A DNA stretch of 64,000 nt from Variovorax fucosicus (GCF_030316825.1 NZ_JASZYU010000001.1:1674001-1738000); one strand, 5' to 3'; positions 41,920 through 50,729 are shown, numbered from the stretch's first letter. Made by a program: numbers and translations. Notes: generated by a model from the sequence alone, not told the origin.

Positions 41920-43373
41920 GAATCGACCACTTGATCGACGGCAAGGCCGTTGCCGGCACCGACTACTTCGAGACCGTGAACCCCGCGACGCAGGAGGTGC
42001 TGGCCGAAGTGGCCTCGGGCGGCGAAGCCGAAGTGAACGCCGCCGTGGCCGCCGCCAAGGAAGCCTTCCCGAAATGGGCCGGCATGCCGGCGCCGCAGCG
42101 CGCCAGGCTGATCCGCAAGCTCGGCGAGCTGATCGCGGCCAACGTGCCGGCCATCGCGCAAACCGAGACCGACGATTGCGGCCAGACCATCTCGCAGACC
42201 GGCAAGCAACTGGTGCCGCGCGCAGCCGACAACTTCACCTACTTCGCCGAGATGTGCACCCGTGTCGACGGCCACACCTACCCGACCGAGACGCATCTCA
42301 ACTACACGTTGTTTCATCCGGTCGGTGTCTGCGCGCTGATCTCGCCGTGGAACGTGCCGTTCATGACGGCGACCTGGAAGGTCGCGCCCTGCCTCGCGTT
42401 CGGCAACACGGCGGTGCTCAAGATGAGCGAGCTGTCGCCGCTCTCCGCAGCACGGCTCGGCGAGCTGGCGCTCGAAGCCGGCATTCCGCCCGGTGTGCTG
42501 AACCTGGTGCATGGCTACGGCAAGGAGGCCGGCGAGCCGCTGGTCGCACATCCCGACGTGCGCGCGATCTCGTTCACCGGCTCCACCGCCACGGGCAACC
42601 GCATCGTGAAGAGCGCGGGCCTCAAGAAGTTCAGCATGGAGCTCGGCGGAAAGAGCCCGTTCGTGGTCTTCGACGACGCGGATCTCGACCGCGCGCTGGA
42701 CGCGGCGGTGTTCATGATCTTCAGCAACAACGGCGAGCGTTGCACGGCGGGCTCGCGCATCCTGGTGCAGAAGTCGATCTATGCCGACTTCGCCGCGAAG
42801 TTCGCGGCGCGTGCAAAGCGCATCACCGTTGGCGACCCGCTCGACGAGAAGACAATCGTCGGCCCGATGATTTCACAGGCGCATCTGGCCAAGGTGCGCA
42901 GCTACATCGATCTGGGCCCGAAGGAAGGCGCGACGCTGCTGTGCGGTGGGCTCGGCACGCCCGAACTGCCCGATCGTGTGAAGCGCGGCAACTACGTGCT
43001 GCCGACGGTGTTCGCCGATGTCGACAACCGCATGCGGATCGCACAAGAAGAAATCTTCGGCCCGGTGGCCTGCCTGATTCCGTTCGACGACGAGGCCGAT
43101 GCGATCCGTCTGGCCAACGACATCCAGTACGGCCTCTCGAGTTACGTGTGGACGGAGAACATCGGCCGCGCACATCGCGTCGCTGCTGCGGTGGAGGCCG
43201 GCATGTGCTTCGTCAACAGCCAGAACGTGCGCGACCTGCGCCAGCCCTTCGGCGGTACCAAGGCCTCGGGCACGGGGCGCGAAGGGGGCACCTGGAGCTA
43301 CGAGGTGTTCTGCGAGCCGAAGAACGTTGCGGTGTCGATGGGTTCGCACCATATTCCGCATTGGGGGGTCTGA
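41916..43373 (+). CDS. hpaE: 5-carboxymethyl-2-hydroxymuconate semialdehyde dehydrogenase
   Basis: 485 residues, NAD-dependent aldehyde dehydrogenase. Catalytic Glu is in KFSMELGGKSPFVVFDDADLD, catalytic Cys in FMIFSNNGERCTAGSRILV, and the Asn in CALISPWNVPFMTATWKVAPC. The C-terminal FGGTKASGTGREGGTWSYEVFCEPKNVAV is of the HpaE/BetB group. It oxidises the ring-fission semialdehyde of homoprotocatechuate. The gene overlaps hpaG2 upstream; downstream the operon is interrupted by repeat element B before the dioxygenase genes. Confidence 0.92.
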   Translation: MRIDHLIDGKAVAGTDYFETVNPATQEVLAEVASGGEAEVNAAVAAAKEAFPKWAGMPAPQRARLIRKLGELIAANVPAIAQTETDDCGQTISQTGKQLVPRAADNFTYFAEMCTRVDGHTYPTETHLNYTLFHPVGVCALISPWNVPFMTATWKVAPCLAFGNTAVLKMSELSPLSAARLGELALEAGIPPGVLNLVHGYGKEAGEPLVAHPDVRAISFTGSTATGNRIVKSAGLKKFSMELGGKSPFVVFDDADLDRALDAAVFMIFSNNGERCTAGSRILVQKSIYADFAAKFAARAKRITVGDPLDEKTIVGPMISQAHLAKVRSYIDLGPKEGATLLCGGLGTPELPDRVKRGNYVLPTVFADVDNRMRIAQEEIFGPVACLIPFDDEADAIRLANDIQYGLSSYVWTENIGRAHRVAAAVEAGMCFVNSQNVRDLRQPFGGTKASGTGREGGTWSYEVFCEPKNVAVSMGSHHIPHWGV

Positions 43374-43434
43374 GATGAGCCTCTGCTTTTCGCTTGAGCG
43401 GGTTGAGCGTCGGGCGCTTTGTTCAGGGCGCGCT

Positions 43435-43669
43435 CACGCCGACGGGGTACCTTGCTCCGCGAATGTCCCCCGGCCTGCGGCCTCCTCCTTTATTTCGCTG
43501 CGCAAGGCACCCCATCGACGTGATCGTTATCCAGAGCGGTCGTTGATCGACGGTACACCCACAGCGTGCCCTGGTGCACAGGGCATCGGGTACTCCCCGC
43601 AGCGAAATAAAGGAGGAGGCCGCAGGCCGGGGGACATTCGCGGAGGGGAGTACCCGGTGGCCTGTGCAC
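43435..43669. repeat. paired-hairpin structured repeat, element B
   Basis: Same architecture as element A. Cores at 43456-43501 and 43599-43644 are 46-base perfect inverted copies. The left stem pairs 43435-43455 with 43502-43522 (21 positions; the three departures are G.U in a leftward transcript). The right stem pairs 43574-43598 with 43645-43669 (25 positions; one G.U and one mismatch). The inner small hairpin is GGCC-TGC-GGCC: relative to element A one pair has flipped from G-C to C-G, in both arms. Stem sequences are unrelated to those of A. It lies inside the hpa operon between hpaE and the dioxygenase genes. Confidence 0.8.
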
Positions 43670-43700
43670 GCGCCCCGAAAGAAGATACAAAGTTCCTGCA

Positions 43701-44036
43701 ATGAGCCTTTACGCCATGCAGAAATTCCTGTTCGCACTCAACCGCGACGCCAATGTGCAGCGCCGGTACAGCGAAGGCAGCGACACACGTGCCGCGTTGC
43801 TGGCTGCCTATGACTTCACCGACGAAGAGCGTGAAGCCATCGACGCGGGCGACATCGGCAAGCTCTACGTGCTGGGCTGCAATGGGCAACTGCTGATGCA
43901 CTTTGCACCACTGCTCGGTATGCCGTGGGCCGACTACCTCGAAGCCATGCGGGAAGGCGTTCGCAAATACGGCCCGGTGCGCGCAGGAATTTATGCCATG
44001 ACAACGGGCACGGACGAAAAGGTGGCCGGCGTATGA
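43701..44036 (+). CDS. LigA-like small subunit of an extradiol dioxygenase
   Basis: 111 residues, helical, of the aromatic ring-opening dioxygenase LigA family: MQKFLFALNRDANVQRRYSEGSDTRAALLAAYDFTDEEREAIDAGDIGKLYVLGCNGQLLMHFAPLLGMPWADYLEAM in order. LigA is the alpha subunit of protocatechuate 4,5-dioxygenase. Its stop overlaps the LigB-type gene (ATGA), so the two form one enzyme. In E. coli HpaD the ring-cleavage enzyme has no such subunit. The first codons follow repeat element B closely; the ribosome site is weak. Confidence 0.82.
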   Translation: MSLYAMQKFLFALNRDANVQRRYSEGSDTRAALLAAYDFTDEEREAIDAGDIGKLYVLGCNGQLLMHFAPLLGMPWADYLEAMREGVRKYGPVRAGIYAMTTGTDEKVAGV

Positions 44037-44851
44037 GTCTCGTATTCGCAGGCGTTTGCAGTCACGCCCCCGGCATCACCGGCCGCGCACACCTAGCCGA
44101 CCCGGCAGTCAAGGATGCGTTCCATGCGCAGTTCCATCGCTTCGGCGAAGCAATGCGCGCGACCAAGCCTGACGCCGTGATCGTGATCGCGGCCGAGCAC
44201 TTCGCCAACTTCTTCATGAACAACATGCCCGCCTATGCGATCGGCATGGCCGATCGCTACGAAGGGCCGATCGAAGACCCCGCCTGGCTCGGCATCGCGA
44301 AGACTTCCGTGCCCGGCAATGCCGCGCTGTCGCAGCGCCTGATCCGCGAGGTGATGCAAACGGTCGACGTGGCGTATGCGGAGGAATGGAAGTTCGACCA
44401 CGGCATCATGGTGCCGCTCAACTTCCTCACGCCGAAATACGACCTGCCGGTGATCCCGGTCAACATCAACTGCCAGGGGCCACCGCTCACGCCGCTGCAC
44501 CGGGCCTGGGCCTTCGGCGAGGCGCTGCGCCGCGCCTGCGATGCGGCGCCGGAGCGCATTGCGCTGGTCGGCACCGGCGGCATCTCGCACTGGCCGGCGA
44601 CGCCCGACTCGGGCAAGATCAACGAAGCCTGGGACGCTGCCTTCATGCAACACTGGTGCGCGAACGACCGCGCTGGCATGCTGGGCTATACCGATGAGGC
44701 CACCTACCGCGAAGCGGGCCAGGGCGGTTTCGAGATCCGCACCTTCGTCGCCGTGGCTGCCGCAGCACGCGGGCGCGGCGAGATCTTTCACATGAAAGCG
44801 ATTCCGATTTTCGCGGTGAGCTGCACGGCCGCCACGATGTCGGTGGAGTAA
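44033..44851 (+). CDS. hpaD: class III extradiol ring-cleavage dioxygenase, LigB type
   Basis: 272 residues. Iron-ligand His are in LVFAGVCSHAPGITG and DAVIVIAAEHFANFF, with the catalytic His of KFDHGIMVPLNFLTP, and ALVGTGGISHWPATPDSGKINEAWD is a LigB hallmark. In this operon it should open homoprotocatechuate (3,4-dihydroxyphenylacetate) at the 2,3 position to give the semialdehyde used by HpaE. The assignment as the hpaD function is by context; the sequence is LigAB-like and protocatechuate-type substrates cannot be excluded. Confidence 0.83.
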   Translation: MSLVFAGVCSHAPGITGRAHLADPAVKDAFHAQFHRFGEAMRATKPDAVIVIAAEHFANFFMNNMPAYAIGMADRYEGPIEDPAWLGIAKTSVPGNAALSQRLIREVMQTVDVAYAEEWKFDHGIMVPLNFLTPKYDLPVIPVNINCQGPPLTPLHRAWAFGEALRRACDAAPERIALVGTGGISHWPATPDSGKINEAWDAAFMQHWCANDRAGMLGYTDEATYREAGQGGFEIRTFVAVAAAARGRGEIFHMKAIPIFAVSCTAATMSVE

Positions 44852-44856
44852 CGCAC

Positions 44857-45261
44857 ATGCCCCATCTGGTCATCCTCTACACACCGAACCTCGAAACGCA
44901 GACCGACATGTCGATCTTGTGCCGCACGCTGGCCGACACCATGCTGGCGCAGCGGGACGAGGCCGGCAAGCAGGTGTTCCCGACCGGCGGCACGCGCGTG
45001 CTGGCCTACCCAGCCGCGCACTATGCGGTGGCCGACGGCCACGCGGACTATGCCTTCGTCTACCTGAACCTGCGCATGGCCGCGGGTCGCTCCGGCGCGG
45101 TCAAGACGACCGTGGGCGACGCCCTGCTGGCGAGCGCCAAGGAACACTTCGACCCGCTGTTCCCAAAACGGCTGCTCGGTGTGACACTGCAGATCGACGA
45201 GGCGCCGGGCCAGGTCTACGACGGCAAGCACAACAACCTGCATCCCCTGTTCAACCCCTAG
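44857..45261 (+). CDS. hpaF: 5-carboxymethyl-2-hydroxymuconate isomerase
   Basis: 134 residues, tautomerase-like CHMI fold with catalytic Pro directly after the start Met (MPHLVILYTPNLE), then LCRTLADTMLAQRDEAGKQVFPTGGTRVLAYPAAHYAVADG and FVYLNLRMAAGRSGAVKTTVGDALLASAKEHFDPLFPKRLLGVTLQIDE. It isomerises 5-carboxymethyl-2-hydroxymuconate in the homoprotocatechuate pathway. It lies 5 bases after the dioxygenase and 3 before hpaH. Confidence 0.92.
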   Translation: MPHLVILYTPNLETQTDMSILCRTLADTMLAQRDEAGKQVFPTGGTRVLAYPAAHYAVADGHADYAFVYLNLRMAAGRSGAVKTTVGDALLASAKEHFDPLFPKRLLGVTLQIDEAPGQVYDGKHNNLHPLFNP

Positions 45262-45264
45262 CCC

Positions 45265-46068
45265 ATGCTCTCCAACAGCGTCATCCAGCAACTTGCGGCC
45301 GAGCTGCACCACAGCGAGCAGTCGCGCGTGCAGGTCGAGCATTTCTCCAAACGCCATCCGGAGATGACGGTCGAAGACGGCTACGCGGTCTCGCGCGAAT
45401 GGGTCAAGACCAAGCTCGCCGAAGGCCGCACCGTCAAAGGCCACAAGATCGGCCTGACCTCGCGCGCGATGCAGCAGGCCAGCCAGATCACGGAGCCCGA
45501 CTACGGCACCCTGCTCGACGACATGTTCTTCGACCAGGGCGGCGACATCCCGTTCACGCGCTTCATCGCGCCGCGCGTCGAGGTCGAGCTGGCCTTCGTG
45601 CTCGGCAAGAAACTCGAAGGCCCGAACGTGACGATCTTCGACGTGCTGGCCGCCACCGACTACGTGGTGCCCGCGATCGAGATCATCGACTCGCGCATCG
45701 AGCAGTTCGACCGCCACACCAAGCAGATGCGCAAGGTGTTCGACACCATCGCCGACAACGCGGCCAACGCCGGCATCGTGATGGGCGGGCGGCCGGTCAA
45801 GCCCGACGCGGTCGACCTGCGCTGGGTCAGCGCGCTGCTGTACAAGAACGGCGTGATCGAAGAATCGGGCGTGGCGGCAGCCGTGCTGAACCATCCGGCC
45901 ACTGGCGTCGCCTGGCTCGCCAGCAAGCTCGCCCCCTGGGGCGAATGCCTCGAGGCCGGCGAGGTGGTGCTGGGCGGCTCGTTCACGCGTCCGACCAGCG
46001 CCGTGCCGGGCGACACTTTCCACGCCGACTACGGGCCCTTGGGCTCGATCGCCTTCCGTTTCGCCTGA
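45265..46068 (+). CDS. hpaH: 2-oxo-hept-3-ene-1,7-dioate hydratase
   Basis: 267 residues of the FAH-related hydratase group: [94 protein letters not shown] in order. Glu residues of PRVEVELAF and PAIEIIDSR bind the metal. It hydrates the dienoate made by HpaG, yielding the substrate of HpaI. The gene is packed tightly between hpaF and hpaI. Confidence 0.93.
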   Translation: MLSNSVIQQLAAELHHSEQSRVQVEHFSKRHPEMTVEDGYAVSREWVKTKLAEGRTVKGHKIGLTSRAMQQASQITEPDYGTLLDDMFFDQGGDIPFTRFIAPRVEVELAFVLGKKLEGPNVTIFDVLAATDYVVPAIEIIDSRIEQFDRHTKQMRKVFDTIADNAANAGIVMGGRPVKPDAVDLRWVSALLYKNGVIEESGVAAAVLNHPATGVAWLASKLAPWGECLEAGEVVLGGSFTRPTSAVPGDTFHADYGPLGSIAFRFA

Positions 46069-46081
46069 ACAGGACTCCACC

Positions 46082-46891
46082 ATGCAAACACCCGTCAACC
46101 CCTTCAAGCAAGCCCTGCGCGAAAAGCGCGCACAGATCGGCCTGTGGCTCGGCCTGGCCGACGCCTACAGCGCCGAGATCTGCGCCGGCGCCGGCTTCGA
46201 CTGGCTGCTGATCGACGGCGAGCACTCGCCCAACGGGCTGCAGAGCATCCTGCAGCAGGCACAGGCCATTGCCGCCTACCCCGGCACGAACGCCATCGCG
46301 CGGGTGCCGCTGGGCCACGGCGATGCTGGCACGGCGCTGATCAAGCAGTACCTCGACCTCGGCCTCCAGACCCTGCTGGTGCCGATGGTCGACACGGCCG
46401 AGCAGGCCGCCGCGATCGTGCGCGCGATGCGCTATCCGCCGCAGGGCATCCGCGGCATGGGCGGCGCGCGGGCCTCGCGCTGGGGCCGCTACGCCAACTA
46501 TCCGAAAGAAGCCAACGACCAGGTCTGCCTGCTGCTGCAGGCCGAGACGCGCGAGGCGCTGGCCAACCTCGACGCGATCGCGGCAACCGAGGGCGTGGAC
46601 GGCATCTTCATTGGTCCGGCCGATCTGTCGGCCTCGCTCGGCCATGTCGGCAACCCCGCCCATGCCGAGGTGCAGGCCGCCATCGCGGACGCGATCGCGC
46701 GCATTCAGCGCGCCGGCAAGGCCGCCGGCATCCTGACGCCCGACGAAACGCTGGCGCGCAAATACCTGGATCTGGGCGCCACCTTCGTCGCCGTCGGGCT
46801 CGACACGAACCTGCTGATCCGCCACACCACCGCATTGGCCGCGCACTTCAAGTCGGGCGTTGCCGCGGCACCGGTCAGCAAGACCTATTGA
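46082..46891 (+). CDS. hpaI: 4-hydroxy-2-oxo-heptane-1,7-dioate aldolase
   Basis: 269 residues, HpcH/HpaI family TIM barrel: [104 protein letters not shown] and [18 protein letters not shown]. It cleaves 4-hydroxy-2-oxoheptanedioate to pyruvate and succinate semialdehyde, the last hpa-specific step. The metal-binding Glu is in the barrel near [19 protein letters not shown]. Succinate semialdehyde dehydrogenase is not in this window. Confidence 0.93.
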   Translation: MQTPVNPFKQALREKRAQIGLWLGLADAYSAEICAGAGFDWLLIDGEHSPNGLQSILQQAQAIAAYPGTNAIARVPLGHGDAGTALIKQYLDLGLQTLLVPMVDTAEQAAAIVRAMRYPPQGIRGMGGARASRWGRYANYPKEANDQVCLLLQAETREALANLDAIAATEGVDGIFIGPADLSASLGHVGNPAHAEVQAAIADAIARIQRAGKAAGILTPDETLARKYLDLGATFVAVGLDTNLLIRHTTALAAHFKSGVAAAPVSKTY

Positions 46892-46974
46892 GAGCTGCAC
46901 GTCAGGTAAACGCGGGGACGCAGCAAGGCCTCTTGCTGGAAAAATATCCGCTCGAAACCACTTCTGGAGACACC

Positions 46975-47964
46975 ATGGACACCACCCGCCGCCACATCCT
47001 GCAATCGACCGGCGCCGCCACCCTGCTCGCTGCCATCGGCCAGCAGGCCTTTGCACAGGCGCAGATCGAGACGGCCCGGCTCATCACCGGCTTTGCCGCG
47101 GGCGGCACGTCCGACACGCTGTGCCGGCGCGTTGCCACCAAGCTCGGCCCGCCCTATGCGAACGCCTGCGTGGTCGAGAACCGCACCGGCGCGGGCGGGC
47201 AGATCGCCGTCACCTACGTCAAGGGCCAGCCGGCCGACGGCGCCACCATCCTGCAGACGCCGACCTCGATCCTCACGATCTACCCGCACATCTACAAGAA
47301 GCTGCCGTACGACCCGCTGGTGGACCTCACGCCGGTCAGCATCGCCTGCATCTTCGACTTCGGTTTCGCCGTCGGCCCGGCTGTTCCAGCGAGCGTCAAG
47401 ACGGTGCCCGAATTCCTGGCCTGGGCCAAGGCCAACCCCGCCGGCGCCAACTACGGCTCGCCGGCCGCGGGCTCGACGCCGCACTTCATCGGCGCGCTGC
47501 TCGGCAAGAACGCGGGCGTGGAACTCAAGCATGCCGCCTATCGCGGCACCCAGCCCGCCATGCTCGACCTGCTGGGCGGCAACGTCTCGGCCGTGTCGGG
47601 CCCGATCGGCGACATCACGCAGCATCTGGCCACCGGCAAGGTGCGCATCCTGGGCGTGTCGGGTGCCAAGCGCAGCCGCTTTGCGCCCGACGTGCCGACC
47701 TTCGGCGAACAGGGCATCAAGGACATGGCGCACAGCGAGTGGTTCGCGTTCCTGCTGCCGGCCAAGGCTTCGCCCGAAGTCGTGGCGCGCCTGAACACCG
47801 CCATGAAGACCGCGCTGGCATCGAAGGACGTGATCGACGGCCTCGGCACCTTCGGCCTGGAAGCCATGTCGTCCACGCCGGGCGAGCTGACCGAGCTGCT
47901 CAAGAAAGACACCGCCAAGTGGGCCCCGATTGTCAAACAGGTCGGCTTCACCGCAGAGGGCTAG
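46975..47964 (+). CDS. Bug/TctC family periplasmic solute receptor
   Basis: 329 residues. Signal peptide (TRRHILQSTGAATLLAAIGQQAFAQ), then the TctC/Bug pattern: ARLITGFAAGGTSDTLCRRVATKLG, VVENRTGAGGQIAVTYVKGQPADGATILQTPTSILTIYPHIYKKLPYDP, LDLLGGNVSAVSGPIGDITQHLATGKVRILGVSG. Bug receptors feed tripartite tricarboxylate transporters; no TctAB genes lie nearby, which is common because receptors greatly outnumber membrane parts in such genomes. Its place in the hpa operon suggests an aromatic or organic acid ligand. TCTGGAGA precedes the start. Repeat copy 3 follows. Confidence 0.9.
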   Translation: MDTTRRHILQSTGAATLLAAIGQQAFAQAQIETARLITGFAAGGTSDTLCRRVATKLGPPYANACVVENRTGAGGQIAVTYVKGQPADGATILQTPTSILTIYPHIYKKLPYDPLVDLTPVSIACIFDFGFAVGPAVPASVKTVPEFLAWAKANPAGANYGSPAAGSTPHFIGALLGKNAGVELKHAAYRGTQPAMLDLLGGNVSAVSGPIGDITQHLATGKVRILGVSGAKRSRFAPDVPTFGEQGIKDMAHSEWFAFLLPAKASPEVVARLNTAMKTALASKDVIDGLGTFGLEAMSSTPGELTELLKKDTAKWAPIVKQVGFTAEG

Positions 47965-48057
47965 GCTCGCCCCCAGTCTTCGCGCACTTCGTGTCGCTTC
48001 GCCAACCCCCTACCGGGGGCAACACCAGCGGCCCGGCAAAGCCGGTTCCGCGGTGTT
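47965..48057. repeat. bulged-hairpin intergenic repeat, copy 3
   Basis: GCTCGCCCCCAGTCT, then CGCGCACTTCGTGTCGCTT, a CCCCC-TACC-GGGGG hairpin (48006-48019) and a bulged hairpin 48021-48057 with AACACC-a-GCGG against CCGC-GGTGTT and tip CCGGC-AAA-GCCGG. It starts right at the receptor gene stop and ends 16 bases before the next ATG (48074), so it separates two genes read in the same direction. Close to copy 1 in sequence. Confidence 0.7.
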
Positions 48058-48073
48058 CCACGAAAGGAATCCC

Positions 48074-48859
48074 ATGAACACACCCGCCACAGCGTCCCAG
48101 TTGATCCATCCCTCCCTCCATCCCGACGAGCGCGCTGCGCGGCTGCAGCTTGCGGCCTGCTACCGCGTGTTCGCGATGCTGGGCTGGACGGAGATGATCT
48201 ACAACCACATCACGGTGCGGTTGCCCGACAGCGTGACGGGCGGTGCCAAGCAGTTCCTCATCAATCCCTTCGGCCTGCACTACAGCGAGGTGACGGCAAG
48301 CAACCTGCTGAAGATCGACCTCGAGGGCAAGGTGCTCGACGGCGGCGCGTACCCGGTCAACCCGGCCGGCTTCACCGTGCACGCAGCCATCCACGACGGG
48401 CTGCCCGATGCGCACTGCGTCATGCACACCCACACCACGGCCGGCGTGGCCGTGGCCTGCCTGCAGGGCGGCCTGCAGCAGACCAATTTCTACACCGCGC
48501 AGTTGCACGGCATGGTGGCGTACCACGACTTCGAGGGCATCACGATCCATGCCGACGAAGGGCCGCGCCTGCTCAAAAGCATGGGCAACAAGCCGGCCGT
48601 GATCCTGCGCAACCACGGCCTGCTGGCCTGGGGCCGGACGCTGCCGCAGACCTTTGCGATCCTGTGGACGCTGCAACGCGCCTGCGAGATCCAGATGGCG
48701 ACCTTTTCGATGGGCGCCGCGATCCCGGTCAGCGATGAAGTGGCGCAGCGCTGCACGCATGACTCGCTGCAGTTCAACCCGGACCACGGTGCGGGCCAGG
48801 ACATGTTCGACGCGCTGGTGCGGCAGGTCGACCGTATCGACGACAGCTACAGGCACTGA
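48074..48859 (+). CDS. class II aldolase/adducin family protein
   Basis: 261 residues. Zinc His are in DAHCVMHTHTTAGVAVACLQGGLQ and the later ILRNHGLLAWGRTLPQTFAILWTLQRACEIQ; N-terminal FAMLGWTEMIYNHITVRLPDS and FLINPFGLHYSEVTASNLLKIDLEGKV are family hallmarks. Substrate unknown. AAAGGAAT precedes the start. It sits between the Bug receptor and a PanE-like reductase at the end of the hpa operon and is only distantly like the class II aldolase at 20950. Confidence 0.87.
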   Translation: MNTPATASQLIHPSLHPDERAARLQLAACYRVFAMLGWTEMIYNHITVRLPDSVTGGAKQFLINPFGLHYSEVTASNLLKIDLEGKVLDGGAYPVNPAGFTVHAAIHDGLPDAHCVMHTHTTAGVAVACLQGGLQQTNFYTAQLHGMVAYHDFEGITIHADEGPRLLKSMGNKPAVILRNHGLLAWGRTLPQTFAILWTLQRACEIQMATFSMGAAIPVSDEVAQRCTHDSLQFNPDHGAGQDMFDALVRQVDRIDDSYRH

Positions 48860-48862
48860 ACG

Positions 48863-49840
48863 ATGAGAGTCTGCATCTACGGCGCCGGCGCGATCGGTGG
48901 CTGGATCGGCGTCGCGCTGGCCCAGGCCGGCGAACGCCTCAACGTGGTGGCACGCGGCGCCACGCTCGAAGCACTGCAGCGCGACGGCCTGTCGCTGATG
49001 CGGGGCGACGTCCGCACCCGCGTGCCCGTGAACGCGGTGGCCGACCCGGCCGAGCTCGGCGAGCAGGATCTGGTGGTCGTGGCCGTGAAGGCGCCCGCGC
49101 TGGCCGGCGTGGCCGCACGCATCGGCCCGCTGCTCGGGCCCGACACCATCGTGCTGGTCGCAATGAATGGCGTGCCATGGTGGTTTCTGCAGGGCGGCTT
49201 CGGCGGCGCGCTGGCCGGCACCCGACTCGCGACGGTCGACCCCGAAGGCGCAATCGCCGCCGCCATTCCCGACCGGCATGTGATCGGCGGCGTGGTGCAT
49301 GCGAGCTGCTCGCTCGATGGGCCCGGCGTGGTGCGGCACCACTTCGGCAACGGGCTGATCATCGGCGAGCCCTCGGGCGAGGCGACGGCGCGCGTCAAGC
49401 AACTGCTCGCGCTGTTCACGCGTGCCGGCATCGACACCAAGCTGTCGGCACAGATCCAGAAAGACGTGTGGTTCAAGCTCTGGGGCAACATGACGGTGAA
49501 CCCCGTAAGCGCCCTCACCGGCGCCGCCACCGACCGGATCATGGGCGACGAGTTGCTGCTGGGGTTCATCTCGGCCGTGATGCTCGAAGCCAAGGAGATC
49601 GGCGCGCGCATCGGCATCACCATCACCGACAGCCCGGAGGACCGCCATGCCGTGACGCGCAAGCTCGGCGCGTTCAAGACCTCGATGCTGCAGGACGTGG
49701 AAGCCGGCCGCGCCGTGGAGCTCGACGCGCTGGTGGGTGCGGTGCGCGAACTGGGCCAGCTCACGAAGGTGCCCGCACCCTTCACCGACGCACTGCTGGG
49801 CCTGGCCCGGGTGCAGGCACGGCAGCTCGGCCTGTACTGA
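48863..49840 (+). CDS. 2-dehydropantoate 2-reductase family protein
   Basis: 325 residues. NADPH site GAGAIGG in VCIYGAGAIGGWIGVALAQAG, then DLVVVAVKAPAL, VLVAMNGVPWWFL, the catalytic Lys/Asn region QIQKDVWFKLWGNMTVNPVSALTGA and Glu/Asp near DVEAGRAVELDALVGAV. The ApbA/PanE family reduces ketopantoate, but many members near catabolic genes act on other 2-oxoacids, and the GVPWWFLQGG insert is of that wider group. It starts 3 bases after the aldolase gene. Confidence 0.87.
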   Translation: MRVCIYGAGAIGGWIGVALAQAGERLNVVARGATLEALQRDGLSLMRGDVRTRVPVNAVADPAELGEQDLVVVAVKAPALAGVAARIGPLLGPDTIVLVAMNGVPWWFLQGGFGGALAGTRLATVDPEGAIAAAIPDRHVIGGVVHASCSLDGPGVVRHHFGNGLIIGEPSGEATARVKQLLALFTRAGIDTKLSAQIQKDVWFKLWGNMTVNPVSALTGAATDRIMGDELLLGFISAVMLEAKEIGARIGITITDSPEDRHAVTRKLGAFKTSMLQDVEAGRAVELDALVGAVRELGQLTKVPAPFTDALLGLARVQARQLGLY

Positions 49841-49847
49841 CCCGCTG

Positions 49848-50729
49848 GTGAAGGCCCGCCCGCCCCCTGCTCCCGAGGCCATCTGGCCGTTGTGCCTTGC
49901 GATCGCACAACGACATCGAAGCGGTATGGATGCGGTCGACGTGCCAGCAGGCGTGGTGTGGCATGAAGCCACCGGCCATGCGCTGCAGGGCGATCACGAT
50001 CCAGGCGCGCAGGCGCTCTTCGATCTGCTCAAGCCGCTGCTCGACGGCTGCCGGCGCGGCGCCGGCTGGGCGGTCGGCCAGCTCGGCCAGAGCCTGGACG
50101 GCTGCATCGCGACGCACACCGGCGACTCCTGCTTCGTCAACGGGCCCGAAGGGCTGGTGCATGTACACCGCCTGCGCGCGCTGTGCGATGCCGTGATCGT
50201 CGGCGCCGGCACCGCGTCGCTCGACAACCCGCAACTGACGACGCGGCGGGTGCCGGGGCCGAACGCCACGCGCGTGCTGCTCGACCCCTCGCTGCGCGTG
50301 CCGGCCTCGGCGCGCATCTTCAACGACGACCTGGCGCCGACCCTGCTGGTGTGCGGAAACGACCGGCGCACCGAAGCCGAGGCCCGCTTCGGCGCCGCGC
50401 GCGTCATTGCCGTGGCCCGCCGTACCGACAGCCGCATGCTCGCCCTGCCGGCCGTGGTCGAGGCGCTGCATGCGCGCGGACTGCAACGGCTTTTCGTCGA
50501 AGGCGGCGGCATCACGGTGTCGGAGTTCGTGCGGCAAGACTGCCTCGACCGCCTGCACCTGATCCTGGCACCAGTGCTGATCGGCGGCGGCCAGCGCGGC
50601 CTGACGGTGCAGCCCGCGACCGCGATGCGTGATGCCCTGCGGCCACCGGCACGCACCTTTGCGCTTGGCGGCGACGTGCTGTGGGATCTGGACTTGCGCG
50701 CTGCGCCGATGCCGAACCCGCAGCCCTAA
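49848..50729 (+). CDS. RibD C-terminal-type reductase
   Basis: About 293 residues from GTG 49848; ATG 49926 is another possible start. The core is the pyrimidine-reductase (DHFR-like) domain of RibD: WAVGQLGQSLDGCIATHTGDSCFVNGPEGLVHVHRLRALCDAVIVGAGTASLDNPQLTTRRV, then RVLLDPSLRVPASARIFND and LQRLFVEGGGITVSEFVRQDCLDRLHLILAPVLIGGG. No deaminase domain is present. RibD-like reductases use NADPH on a pyrimidine ribitol or similar ring. It is the only rightward gene at this end of the cluster and meets the methyltransferase stop tail to tail. Confidence 0.85.
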   Translation: MKARPPPAPEAIWPLCLAIAQRHRSGMDAVDVPAGVVWHEATGHALQGDHDPGAQALFDLLKPLLDGCRRGAGWAVGQLGQSLDGCIATHTGDSCFVNGPEGLVHVHRLRALCDAVIVGAGTASLDNPQLTTRRVPGPNATRVLLDPSLRVPASARIFNDDLAPTLLVCGNDRRTEAEARFGAARVIAVARRTDSRMLALPAVVEALHARGLQRLFVEGGGITVSEFVRQDCLDRLHLILAPVLIGGGQRGLTVQPATAMRDALRPPARTFALGGDVLWDLDLRAAPMPNPQP

